From NCBI GenBank assembly GCA_002685335.1, contig NYWY01000049.1, positions 1 through 55,063 on the forward strand: a stretch of 55,063 nucleotides of DNA, read 5' to 3'. The first letter of the stretch is position 1. Each line of letters opens with the position of its first letter. The notes under the pieces are model-generated. The model saw only the letters and a program-made list of their open reading frames with translations. It ran no database searches and was not told the DNA's origin. The DNA comes from Planctomycetaceae bacterium (GTDB taxonomy: Bacteria > Planctomycetota > Phycisphaerae > Phycisphaerales > SM1A02). Both the position numbers and the translations under genes were made by a program. Positions 16,072-25,116 of the stretch are shown here, one piece after another.

Positions 16072-19000
16072 GTGACCGAAGCCCGACGACGCAGTCCGAT
16101 CGTGGACGCCGACCTCTTCGACCGAGCGGAGGGGCGCACGATCGTCGACGGCGCTGGAGCGATCCTGAAGGGCGCGCTCGAATGTGAACTGGATTGTGCC
16201 GGCCTGATCGTCGATCCATCGGGACCCTTCCAGCGGCTCCTGGCCATTCGGGATGATCCTGAATTCGCGATGGTGCTGCAGCGTCATCGTTTCACCTTCG
16301 CCGCTCGAACCACCGCCGAACGCCGTCTGGTGGAAGCCGGACGGCTCGCGCACCGCGGCACCGCGGTCGCGCTGGTCACGAGTCGGGAGACTCCGCGGGC
16401 GGCGGCAGCGATCGCTCGAGGTGGTGATTCGGCCCGGCGAGGTCTGGTGGTGGTCGCGATCGACGAGCCCGAGGCCCAGCCCGCGGTGGCGCCCCGTCGT
16501 CACTTCGCGGATCTGGGCATGCCGGTCATCGAGCCCGGTGACCTGCAGGAGCTCCGCCTGGCGATCGAGCAGGCCGCGATGTTGACCGATGCTGCCGGGG
16601 CCCCGGCGGCGGTGGTGGTGGACGAATCGATCCTTCGAACCGCGGCCACGTTGGAGATTCGACCGAACCGGGTGGTCTCGACCGTGGACACCGCGGCGGC
16701 GCTACGGCGAGGACGGGGACCCCGGTCCGTCGGGGACGAAGGCCTCGAGCGATTCGCCCGGCGACTCGAACTCGACACCGTGCTCGCCATGCCGAGTCCG
16801 GGAGAGCGAGAGGAACTGGGCATCGTGGCCACGGGTATCGCGGCAACGTCGGTTCGACACCTGCTCGAGGAATTCCGGCTCACCGGTCGGGTACCTTCGC
16901 TGTTGCTGCGGATGGTTCATCCTCCGAATCCGGCTCCGATCGAGCGATTGCTCACTCGTTGCCGCCGGGTGGTGGTGGTGGAAGCCCGGCCCGGCCTGCT
17001 CGCACCCGCGGTGGTGGAGATCGCGGAATCCCTTCGAGCCCGCGGTGAGACCGTGGCCACCGTCGGGTGGAGATCGATCCCGGGAGAGGAGTCCGATCCG
17101 ATCGAAGTCGGCGACGCCGGCCGGCCTTCGGTGCTGATCCGTCGTCTCATGCCCGGTCTGCGCTCGATTCGAACCGGTCTCGAGGTCGATGATCGACTCG
17201 CCCGACCGATCGATTTCGATCCGACTCGCATTCCGGATCGGCCGGAACGCGGGGCCCGAGGGCTGCTGCAGGCGGTTCGACGATCGACCATCGCCGCCGA
17301 TCGCCTCCTGCGGGGAGGCGTCGAGGAGGAGAACGAACCGCTGGCCCTGGCGATCAACGGCCGGGCGCCGTCCGCCTTCAACGGGCGAGTGATCCCGACC
17401 GAGATCATCGAACGTCGACGTCTTCTGGAAGAGGCGGTTCCCCTGATCGCCAGTCGGGACCTCAAGGCCGCTCGGGTGATCCTGGTGGTCGACGAAGGTT
17501 GGACCGACGGGCTCGATGCGGCTCGGCTGCTGGAAGGCGCAGCGCCGGTCGCCGGCGACCAGTCGATGAAGATTCGTCGGATCGAGGCCCGGGATGATGG
17601 GGCGATTCGTGACGCGGTGATTCAAGCCGCCCGAGCGAGCCAGCCGGAGGTGCTGGTCGTGCATCGCCGGGAGGTCGGCGAGGTGATGGAAGTCGAGGAA
17701 CTCGATCGGCTGGGGTACGCCCCGATCATCCGCGTCCGATCACGAATCGAAGATGCGTGCGGGGTGCGGGCGAGAAACGATTTCCGGATCGACGGACGAC
17801 TTTCCCGACCGGATGAGATCCGGAGCGAATTCAAGATCGATCCGGTTCAGAAACGGCTCAAGGGACGATTCGTGCTTCGAGTGGTGCGGCTGCTGGAGAT
17901 CGCCGAGATCATTCGTCAACGGGAACCACTGCCCGCGACGCCGGTCTTTCAGGATTCCCTGCCGCAGCCGCCGACGCCGCAACACTCGAGTCGTGGACGA
18001 TGGCGGGTTCACGTGGCAGGCATGCGAGGACTCGCTCCCGGAGCCGCGGCGTCGCTGTTGATGCGGGCGGGCAACGCGATGGGTTTCGACACCCGGTTGA
18101 TCTGTCGACCGGAACCGATCGAGACCGGATTCGGGGCGTGGGCCCAGGTCCTCTTCACCCGACCGGCGAGAAGCGGCGTCTCCGACACGCTGATTCCAGG
18201 GATCCCCTACGGAGAAGCGGATCTGGTGCTTGGAGTGGATCCCGGGGAGACCGCTCGGGCTCTGGGTTCGGATCCGGCACTCCGGATCGCAACCCCGGGT
18301 CGGACGACGATCATCGCCGATCAACCCGGTGGCTTCGACCGGGAGGAACCGGCCACCGACCCGCTTGAAGAACTGCTCACGGAACTGGTGCCTCGGACCT
18401 GCGGAACGACTCGAGATCGATTGGAACCCTTCGCCGAACGAGTTCGACAGCAGTTCGGGACCACCAGACTCCTGGATGTCGCGCTGCTGGGAGTCGCGTT
18501 CCAGCTCGGATTGGTGCCGGTCACGATCGACGCGATGCAGGTCGCGATCGGCGAGATCGAGCGTGATGGCTTCGGACGCTCGGGAGAGGCCTTTCGATTC
18601 GGCCGGACCCTCGCGCTCAGTTCGAGACCGGCCCGGCCGAACACGCCGGGGCTGGAGGCGATCGAACGTCGACGTCGGGAACTGGTGCTGGCCGGACGCC
18701 TGCGTCGCGGGCGATCTTCCGCCCGCTCGTTGGATGAGCGGATCGGCCGCGGACTGGCCGCCCTTCCCGGACTCGCGGAGACCGAGTCAGGACGCGCGGC
18801 ACTGGACGATCTCCTGCTCGCCATCGGGCGACTGCATCGACGGGGGGGACTCTCCCAGGTCGACGAATATCTCGATCGCCTGGTTCGATTGCACGCCGCG
18901 GATCGCGGCGACACCGGGCGGGAACTCACGAGGCATGCGGTCCTGTTGTTGGGCGAGGCGATGCTTCCGCGCGACCTCTTCGCCTATGCGATCGCCGCGA

Positions 19001-19374
19001 CCTCCCTCGATCACCGACGTCGGCTGCATCGTCGTTTCAGCATTCGTCGGGCCCGCGGAGATCGGGTCGAGCGGGCGCTGGTGGCGAGGATCGATCTCAT
19101 CTCGTTCGAACGGCATTGTCGCCTGGACCTGCCGGTACCGATCTCGGTGCTGGGTTTCATGGCTCGGATCGGTCGTCAGGTGCCCATGTTCCAGCAAGGT
19201 GATCGAAAGTTCCGCCGCCGGCGAGCGGCGATCGAGCAGGCGATCGTGGCGGCGAGCCGTGATTCAGCGGATCCGGTCCTCTATCGCCGATGGGCTCAGA
19301 AGTTGAAGGAATGGGAGGCGTTGGCGATCGACGGCCGGCTCCACGAGGCTCCGATCTCGACCTTCGAGTCGTGA
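16072..19374 (+). CDS. Degenerate indolepyruvate:ferredoxin oxidoreductase-like protein
   Basis: 1100 residues laid out like a fused 2-oxoacid:ferredoxin oxidoreductase. Residues 15-200 resemble the thiamine-pyrimidine domain (GAGAILKGALE, then GLVVVAIDEPEAQ and GMPVIEPGDLQE). About 250-330 resembles the transketolase-C-like domain (RRVVVVEARPGLLAP). Residues 525-550 resemble the end of the thiamine-diphosphate domain (QPEVLVVHRREV). About 643-830 resembles the gamma subunit (GMRGLAPGAAAS, IPYGEADLVLGVDPGE), followed by a 270-residue helical end. The thiamine GDG motif and every CxxCxxC cluster are missing; only seven scattered cysteines exist. Homology is inferred by eye. I expect a non-canonical or non-catalytic member. 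Own promoter likely. Confidence 0.7.
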   Translation: MTEARRRSPIVDADLFDRAEGRTIVDGAGAILKGALECELDCAGLIVDPSGPFQRLLAIRDDPEFAMVLQRHRFTFAARTTAERRLVEAGRLAHRGTAVALVTSRETPRAAAAIARGGDSARRGLVVVAIDEPEAQPAVAPRRHFADLGMPVIEPGDLQELRLAIEQAAMLTDAAGAPAAVVVDESILRTAATLEIRPNRVVSTVDTAAALRRGRGPRSVGDEGLERFARRLELDTVLAMPSPGEREELGIVATGIAATSVRHLLEEFRLTGRVPSLLLRMVHPPNPAPIERLLTRCRRVVVVEARPGLLAPAVVEIAESLRARGETVATVGWRSIPGEESDPIEVGDAGRPSVLIRRLMPGLRSIRTGLEVDDRLARPIDFDPTRIPDRPERGARGLLQAVRRSTIAADRLLRGGVEEENEPLALAINGRAPSAFNGRVIPTEIIERRRLLEEAVPLIASRDLKAARVILVVDEGWTDGLDAARLLEGAAPVAGDQSMKIRRIEARDDGAIRDAVIQAARASQPEVLVVHRREVGEVMEVEELDRLGYAPIIRVRSRIEDACGVRARNDFRIDGRLSRPDEIRSEFKIDPVQKRLKGRFVLRVVRLLEIAEIIRQREPLPATPVFQDSLPQPPTPQHSSRGRWRVHVAGMRGLAPGAAASLLMRAGNAMGFDTRLICRPEPIETGFGAWAQVLFTRPARSGVSDTLIPGIPYGEADLVLGVDPGETARALGSDPALRIATPGRTTIIADQPGGFDREEPATDPLEELLTELVPRTCGTTRDRLEPFAERVRQQFGTTRLLDVALLGVAFQLGLVPVTIDAMQVAIGEIERDGFGRSGEAFRFGRTLALSSRPARPNTPGLEAIERRRRELVLAGRLRRGRSSARSLDERIGRGLAALPGLAETESGRAALDDLLLAIGRLHRRGGLSQVDEYLDRLVRLHAADRGDTGRELTRHAVLLLGEAMLPRDLFAYAIAATSLDHRRRLHRRFSIRRARGDRVERALVARIDLISFERHCRLDLPVPISVLGFMARIGRQVPMFQQGDRKFRRRRAAIEQAIVAASRDSADPVLYRRWAQKLKEWEALAIDGRLHEAPISTFES

Positions 19375-19392
19375 GCGGGAGAGGATTCCGGA

Positions 19393-20499
19393 TCAGGCCG
19401 GACGGCGTCGCTGCTCGTGGCGAAGTTGACCACATGCCGCGGCGATGTCCCGTCCGCGACTCGCTCGAATGTGCACGTTGACTCCCTGTCGCCGAAGTTC
19501 CTGCTGGAAGCGGTGAACGTCCTCGCCGTCGGGGCGACGGAACGGAAGCCCCTCGACCTCGTTGTAGCGGATGAGGTTGATGTTGCAGCGAAGTTTCTTC
19601 GCATGCACCGCCAGCTGTTTCGCTTCGGCGAGGCCGTCGTTGAGGCCGCCGAGCAGGATGTACTCGAGCGTGATCTCCCGGCCCGATCGATCGAAGTACT
19701 CTCGGCAGGCATCGAGCAGTTCGGGAACCGTGGAGTATTCGGCCCACGGGATGATCTCTCGTCGGAGATCGTCGTTCGGCGCGTGAAGACTCAGGGCGAG
19801 CGTCACCGGTACGTCGAAATTGGCGAAGCGACGGATGGCGGCGGGAACCCCCACGGTCGATACCGTGATGCGACGGGCCGATATGCCGAGGCCCCAGGGG
19901 GCGTTGAGGGTCCGGATGGCACCGGTCACCGCCTTGTAATTCGCCAGTGGTTCACCCATCCCCATGAAGACGATGTTGGTGATGCGTCCGACCCCCGGGA
20001 GGCGTCCGAGCCGCCAGGCCTGTTCCACGATCCGGCCCCGGGTCAGGTTCCCCTCGAGACCGCCGAGTCCGCTGGCGCAGAATCGACAACCGACGGGGCA
20101 TCCGACCTGGCTGGAGATGCAGGCGGTCCGGCGATCCGCGGTCGGGATCATCACGCATTCGGTCTGCTTGGACGGGACGTCGGGAAGCACCGCGAGAGGA
20201 TCCGCGGCCTCGGGCTTCGCTGAGGGTTCGTCCGGCCAGCCGACAAGGAGTTTTCGCGTCCCATCCGAAGCGAGGTGGTCTGCGATGGGAACGGCGTCCC
20301 CGAATCGCATTTCGTCTTCGATCTTCGCCCGTCCGAGCTTCGAGAGGTCGGTCATCCGGGATGGATCGGTGATTCCTCGCTGGTAGACCCAGCGGAGCAA
20401 CTGGTCCCCGAAGTACTTGGGAAGCCCACGTTCGGTCGCCCACGACCGGAGGTCGTCGGGATCGAGATCGAAGATTCCGATCGTCGCGAGCCGGGTCAA
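19393..20499 (-). CDS. rlmN: Dual-specificity 23S rRNA/tRNA adenine-C2 methyltransferase RlmN
   Basis: Radical SAM enzyme that methylates A2503 of 23S rRNA and A37 of some tRNAs. The cluster motif is CPVGCRFC with Cys134, Cys138 and Cys141. The GMGEP SAM-binding segment, the LSLHAPND block and the C-terminal RGRDIAAACGQL with the second catalytic Cys are present. 368 residues is normal. The TTG start overlaps the ispH stop as TTGA. The convergent oxidoreductase-like gene ends only 18 bases away, leaving no room for a terminator. Confidence 0.96.
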   Translation of the reverse strand: MTRLATIGIFDLDPDDLRSWATERGLPKYFGDQLLRWVYQRGITDPSRMTDLSKLGRAKIEDEMRFGDAVPIADHLASDGTRKLLVGWPDEPSAKPEAADPLAVLPDVPSKQTECVMIPTADRRTACISSQVGCPVGCRFCASGLGGLEGNLTRGRIVEQAWRLGRLPGVGRITNIVFMGMGEPLANYKAVTGAIRTLNAPWGLGISARRITVSTVGVPAAIRRFANFDVPVTLALSLHAPNDDLRREIIPWAEYSTVPELLDACREYFDRSGREITLEYILLGGLNDGLAEAKQLAVHAKKLRCNINLIRYNEVEGLPFRRPDGEDVHRFQQELRRQGVNVHIRASRGRDIAAACGQLRHEQRRRPA

Positions 20500-21554
20500 T
20501 CCGAATCGCCGATGGTGAGGTCGACCGTCCGATGGGTGATGCCGTGGGCATCGAGCATCTTGTCGAGATCTCCAGCCCGATCGAACAGCATCCGGCGGCC
20601 CGCCGGATCCACGCCGTGGTCCCGCATCACCGACTTGAGGGAACCGGGGAGTCCGAATTCGACCATCTCGCGGTCGACGTCCCGCTGTTCGACTTCCCCG
20701 CCGTGAGATTCGATCAGGTGGAGGACGAGATCGTTGACCAGGTCGTCCGGCGCACTGGCTCCCGCGGTGACCAGCACGGTCTCCACGTTCTTGAACCAGT
20801 CGAGGCGGACCTCCGTGAGGTCGTCGATCAACTTCGCATGGGTTCCGACGTTCTCCGAGATTTCGGTGAGACGCACGCTGTTGGAACTGTTCCGGCTGCC
20901 GACCACCAGAACCAGATCACAGTCGGGGGCGATCGCGCGGACCGCCTTCTGGCGGTTGGTCGTGGCGTAGCAGATGCACTCGCTGGGAGGCGCCTTGAGG
21001 GTCGGAATCGCCCTCTTCAACGCCGCGATGATGATGTTGGCATCATCGGTCGAGAGCGTGGTCTGGGTGAGATACACGACCTTCTCGGGATCATCGATCT
21101 GGAGATTCGGAATGTCCGCCGAGGTCTCCACGATCTGAATGGCCTCCGGTGCCTCTCCTCGGGTTCCGATCACCTCCTGGTGATCCGCGTGTCCGATCAA
21201 CAGGATCTGCCAGCCCTTCCGGGCGTAACGGATCGCCTGGGCGTGCACCTTGGTCACCAGGGGGCAGCTGGCATCGACTGCGGTCAGCCCTCGCTCTGCG
21301 GCCTGCTTCCGGATCTCCGGACTCACCCCATGAGCGCTGAAGACCACGATGGCGTTCTCCGGGACATCCTCGATTTTTTCCACGAAGATGACGCCCCGGC
21401 TCCGAAATCGGGCCACCACGTGATGGTTGTGGACGATGTCGTGGTAGACGCAGATCGTCTCTTCCGTGCAGATGTCCAACAATTGGTCCACCACGTCGAT
21501 CGCCATGTTGACACCGGCGCAGAAGCCGCGGGGGTTGGCGAGGAGGACCTTCAT
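20496..21554 (-). CDS. ispH: 4-hydroxy-3-methylbut-2-enyl diphosphate reductase
   Basis: Last enzyme of the non-mevalonate isoprenoid pathway, making IPP and DMAPP. Starts with the family signature MKVLLANPRGFCAGV. Cluster ligands are Cys12, Cys97 (ASCPLVTKVH) and one of Cys193/195 (SECICYATTNRQ); the substrate-binding Glu-Thr block and SSNSxRL (NSSNSVRL) are present. 352 residues, slightly longer than usual. Canonical start at ATG 21554; an upstream ATG near 21622 is in frame but lacks family support. It is divergent from hpnC, whose pathway consumes its products, and is coupled to rlmN. Confidence 0.95.
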   Translation of the reverse strand: MKVLLANPRGFCAGVNMAIDVVDQLLDICTEETICVYHDIVHNHHVVARFRSRGVIFVEKIEDVPENAIVVFSAHGVSPEIRKQAAERGLTAVDASCPLVTKVHAQAIRYARKGWQILLIGHADHQEVIGTRGEAPEAIQIVETSADIPNLQIDDPEKVVYLTQTTLSTDDANIIIAALKRAIPTLKAPPSECICYATTNRQKAVRAIAPDCDLVLVVGSRNSSNSVRLTEISENVGTHAKLIDDLTEVRLDWFKNVETVLVTAGASAPDDLVNDLVLHLIESHGGEVEQRDVDREMVEFGLPGSLKSVMRDHGVDPAGRRMLFDRAGDLDKMLDAHGITHRTVDLTIGDSD

Positions 21555-21752
21555 CGGGGAGACGGTTTCCGCGGGTCGAGGGGCGAAGGGAGGATCGAGG
21601 AGATCGACCGGCATCCGCATGGATCTTCGGTCAGATGTGGATGGTAGCACCAGCCGCCGACATTTCCGCGATCTCTTCTTCCGGTCCGAGGGGCGGTGTC
21701 TCCGGGCCGGTCGGGATACACTCAGGCTTCCGCCGCCGGCGGCGATTGAATC

Positions 21753-22757
21753 ATGCCACAAGCCCGTATCCAAGAAGATCTGGCCCGCTTCGGTCCGGAT
21801 ACGCCCGACGAGGCCACCGAGATGTCGGTGGAGGATGCTCGTGCCCGGGCCCGGGAGCTCACCCGGTCCCAGCGGGAGAACTTCTCGGTCCTTACCCGGC
21901 TGGTTCCCGAGGATGTTCGAGATGATTTCGCCGCGGTGTACGCGTTCTGTCGGACCGCGGACGATCTCGCGGATGAGATCGGTGATGCGGATCGGGCCCT
22001 GGTCCTCCTGGAGTGGTGGCGGGAGGAGATCGATCGAGCCTGGTCGGGTGACCCTCGACACTGGGTCTTCCGAGCCCTGGTTCCGACCATCCGGCGTTTC
22101 GACCTTTCACCCGATCCGTTTCGTGATCTGGTGTCCGCCTTCGAACAGGATCAGTCGGTGACCAGGTACGAAACCTGGGATCAGTTGATCGACTACTGCC
22201 GACGCAGTGCCGATCCGGTCGGACGTCTGGTGCTGGCGTTGCTCGAAGAACCGATCACCGAAGAGGTTGCTCGGGGTTCCGACGCGATCTGCACGGCGCT
22301 CCAGCTCACCAATCACTGGCAGGATCTGCGGCGGGATCTTCTCGATCGCGATCGAATCTATCTCCCGCGTGAGATGAACGACATCGAGGACTTCGAGCGT
22401 CGATTCCGCGTGAGTGCGACGCAGGGATGGGCGGTGGACGACACGTTTCTCCAGGAGTCGCGTGAGTTGGTCAGGAACTGCGTGGATCGCACGTGGCGGC
22501 TCTTCGAAATCGGTGCCGATCTCCCGTCCCGACTCGGTCCCCGAGCGGCCCCGGTGGTGGAGACCCTCTCCGAGGGTGGCGTCTCGGTGCTCCGACTGGT
22601 CGAGGATTGGGATTGCGAGACGGTGTTGCATCGCCCCGTGCTCTCTCCGCTCGCAAAACTTTCGATCGTGGGTCGGGCCTGGTGGCGGACGCGGTCGTCG
22701 CGTCGGACCACATCCTCCGGCTCGAACTCGATTGGTTCCGCGGGAGCGGAGATTTGA
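21753..22757 (+). CDS. hpnC: Squalene synthase HpnC (hydroxysqualene-forming branch)
   Basis: Trans-isoprenyl diphosphate synthase fold. SQRENFSVLTRL near residue 40, the first aspartate motif AFCRTADDLADE, and LTNHWQDLRRDLLDRDRIYLP as the second match HpnC. In the HpnCDE route HpnD makes presqualene diphosphate, HpnC converts it to hydroxysqualene and HpnE reduces that to squalene. 334 residues, with a basic Ser-rich tail. Start ATG 21753 is preceded by a possible -10 (TACACT) about 35 bases upstream. Its stop overlaps hpnD as TTGA. Confidence 0.9.
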   Translation: MPQARIQEDLARFGPDTPDEATEMSVEDARARARELTRSQRENFSVLTRLVPEDVRDDFAAVYAFCRTADDLADEIGDADRALVLLEWWREEIDRAWSGDPRHWVFRALVPTIRRFDLSPDPFRDLVSAFEQDQSVTRYETWDQLIDYCRRSADPVGRLVLALLEEPITEEVARGSDAICTALQLTNHWQDLRRDLLDRDRIYLPREMNDIEDFERRFRVSATQGWAVDDTFLQESRELVRNCVDRTWRLFEIGADLPSRLGPRAAPVVETLSEGGVSVLRLVEDWDCETVLHRPVLSPLAKLSIVGRAWWRTRSSRRTTSSGSNSIGSAGAEI

Positions 22758-23710
22758 GTGACTCCGCCGACACGACGGCCGCCGGTTCTCCGGTCATCAA
22801 CCGTGACCCGGCGACGGTCGGCGCGGCCTACGCGTCCTGCGGAGAGATCGTCCGGCGACGGGCGAGGAATTTCTTCTACGGCCTTCGACTCACCCCCGAA
22901 CCCAAGCGGTCGGCCCTCTACGCGGTCTACGCGTGGATGCGGGCGGTCGATGACATCGCGGACGAACCCGGTCCCTCCACCGAGGATCGTCGGTTGGCCC
23001 TCGAATCCTTCCGGGTCTCCTCTCGGACGGTCTTCGCTCGGGAGGACGTCCAGACACCCGTGGGACTCGGAGCGTGGTGGCCGGCGTTCGTCGACGTGGT
23101 GACGGCGAACGACCTCGACGGGAAACCGTTCGAAGAGATGATCGACGGCCAGGTTCTCGATCTGGACTGGTCGGTCTGTGAGGATCGAGCGACCTTGGAA
23201 CACTTCTGTCGTCTGGTCGCTTCCACCGTGGGCCGGGTCTGCATCGAGGTCTGGGGCCACGACGGTTCCCCGGAGATCGAGGCGATCGCGGAGTCTCGAG
23301 GCATCGCGATGCAGCTGACCAACGTCATCCGGGACGTGCGTGAAGACTTCGAGCGGGGGCGGACCTATCTGCCGGGTGACGAACTCGTGGCCGCGGGACT
23401 CGACGTCGAAACCCTGCTGGAATGGCGGGATCCGACGCGGTGTCGTGCCTTCATACTGGAGCAGGTGGATCATGCCCGGAGGCGCTACGTCGCATCCGAG
23501 GGACTGGAGTCGCATCTTCGCCCTGAATGTCGGGCGACCAGTTGGGCGATGTGCGAGATATATCGTGGCATTCTCGAGCGGATCGCGACGGATCCGGAAC
23601 GATTGGTTCGGGAGCGAGTTCGACTGGGGTCCTGGCGCAAGGCCCGGATCGCATGGCGAGCGAGACGCATGGCACGATCGTTGGAATTCAAGAATGAGGC
23701 TGCTTCGTGA
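22754..23710 (+). CDS. hpnD: Presqualene diphosphate synthase HpnD
   Basis: Condenses two farnesyl diphosphates to presqualene diphosphate. The segment RRRARNFFYGLRLTP, the aspartate motif WMRAVDDIADE, DGQVLDLDW, the second motif LTNVIRDVREDFERGRTYLP and a basic C terminus fit the HpnD branch of squalene/phytoene synthases. 318 residues. The TTG start lies inside the hpnC stop (TTGA), and the stop overlaps hpnE as GTGA. A phytoene synthase function cannot be excluded by sequence alone, but the C-D-E order argues for squalene. Confidence 0.92.
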   Translation: MSDSADTTAAGSPVINRDPATVGAAYASCGEIVRRRARNFFYGLRLTPEPKRSALYAVYAWMRAVDDIADEPGPSTEDRRLALESFRVSSRTVFAREDVQTPVGLGAWWPAFVDVVTANDLDGKPFEEMIDGQVLDLDWSVCEDRATLEHFCRLVASTVGRVCIEVWGHDGSPEIEAIAESRGIAMQLTNVIRDVREDFERGRTYLPGDELVAAGLDVETLLEWRDPTRCRAFILEQVDHARRRYVASEGLESHLRPECRATSWAMCEIYRGILERIATDPERLVRERVRLGSWRKARIAWRARRMARSLEFKNEAAS

Positions 23711-25116
23711 AGAAAGTCGTGATCATCGGTGGTGGCGTGGCGGGCATCGCCGCCGCGGTTCGGGTCGCGGAGGCGGGCTGGGCTCCGGTGGTCCTCGAGA
23801 CGAGACCAAAGCTCGGTGGGCGGGCAACGAGTTTCAAGGATCCTCGGACCGGGTTGTCCTTCGACAACTGCCAGCACGTGGTGATGGGGTGCTGCTCCAA
23901 CATCCTCGATCTCTATCGTCGACTCGACGTCCTTGATCGCATCGAGTGGCATCCCGAGACCTGGTGGGCGAATCCGCCGCGTCGTCCGGAACGCCTGAAG
24001 GCCACGGGTCTTCCCGCACCGCTTCACTTCGGACCGTCCTTCCTCCGCCTGCGTTTTCTTCGAGTCGATGACAAGATCGCCATCGGCCAGGCCATGTCGG
24101 CGATGATCCGAATGGGACTTGGAGGTCGGGAGGATTGGCGCGACCGCTCGTTCGAGGAGTTCCTCGATCAGACCTCCCAGCCTCCCGGTGCTCGAAAGCT
24201 CTTCTGGGAACCGGCGGTGGTGGGGGCGTGCAACCTTCCGTGCGGAAAAGTAGCGGCGAATCATGCCATGCAGGTGTTCCAGGAGGGATTCCTGTCCGGA
24301 GGCTGGCATGCCACGGTCGGGCTGGCCACCTGCAATCTCCGGGCCCTGATGGAACCCGCCTGGGAGCTCGTTCGTCGGGCCGGGGGATCGATTCGATCGG
24401 GAACCCGGGTCCGGGGAATCGCCTACGACGGAATCCGCGCCAGCGGCGTGGTGACCGATCACGGGCTCGAACACGGGACGGCGATCATCAGTACGGTTCC
24501 GCCGGACCGTCTCGCTCGTCTCGTGTCCAAGCCGATGGCGGCGGTGGATCCTCGTCTGCAGGGCCTGGACGAATTCGAGACCAGTCCGATTCTCGGTGTG
24601 CATCTGCTCTTCGAACACCCGGTGCTCCGAGACGATCAACGCCGTTATCCCCACCTCGTTCTTCCGGGTCGCGAGACTCACTGGTTCTTCGACAAGGGCG
24701 AAGTGGTGATGGAGGACGGGCGGACGCTGCACCACGTGAATGCGGTCATCAGTGCCGCCGATGAATGGATGGCGTTGGACGAGACGGAGATCGGACGCCG
24801 GGTGGTCGCGGACCTGCATTGGGCGTTGCCGGCCTCCCGCGGCCTGGAACCCGTGGTGGTACGGAGCGTGAAGGAGAAGCGAGCGACCTTTCGGGCGATT
24901 CCCGGCATCGACGCACGCCGTCCCGCGGCTCGCCCGGGAGGGCTTGGAATTCCGAACCTCTTCCTGGCCGGAGATTGGTGTGATACCGGGTGGCCGGCCA
25001 CCATGGAAGGCGCCGCTCGAAGCGGCTACGCGGCCGCCGCCGGGGTCACCGGTGAGGGAGGGGTGATTCCCGATGTGCCGCCCGGTCGACTGGTGGCAAG
25101 GCTTGGATTGCGATGA
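23707..25116 (+). CDS. hpnE: Hydroxysqualene dehydroxylase HpnE
   Basis: FAD-dependent amine-oxidase-fold protein that reduces hydroxysqualene to squalene. The dinucleotide-binding motif GGGVAGIAAAVRVAEAG starts at residue 8, followed by the ET/RPKLGGRA segment that ends the FAD motif. The C-terminal FAD site is LFLAGDWCDTGWPATMEGAARSG. 469 residues is typical. The GTG start overlaps the hpnD stop and the stop overlaps queG as ATGA. No squalene-hopene cyclase or sterol gene is in the window, so the end product is unknown. Confidence 0.92.
   Translation: MKKVVIIGGGVAGIAAAVRVAEAGWAPVVLETRPKLGGRATSFKDPRTGLSFDNCQHVVMGCCSNILDLYRRLDVLDRIEWHPETWWANPPRRPERLKATGLPAPLHFGPSFLRLRFLRVDDKIAIGQAMSAMIRMGLGGREDWRDRSFEEFLDQTSQPPGARKLFWEPAVVGACNLPCGKVAANHAMQVFQEGFLSGGWHATVGLATCNLRALMEPAWELVRRAGGSIRSGTRVRGIAYDGIRASGVVTDHGLEHGTAIISTVPPDRLARLVSKPMAAVDPRLQGLDEFETSPILGVHLLFEHPVLRDDQRRYPHLVLPGRETHWFFDKGEVVMEDGRTLHHVNAVISAADEWMALDETEIGRRVVADLHWALPASRGLEPVVVRSVKEKRATFRAIPGIDARRPAARPGGLGIPNLFLAGDWCDTGWPATMEGAARSGYAAAAGVTGEGGVIPDVPPGRLVARLGLR

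Noticed and set aside
14244..16247. 667-codon minus-strand frame joined to the YfgM-like protein
   Set aside because: Only the last 263 codons look like protein; the rest is antisense to the HAD phosphatase.
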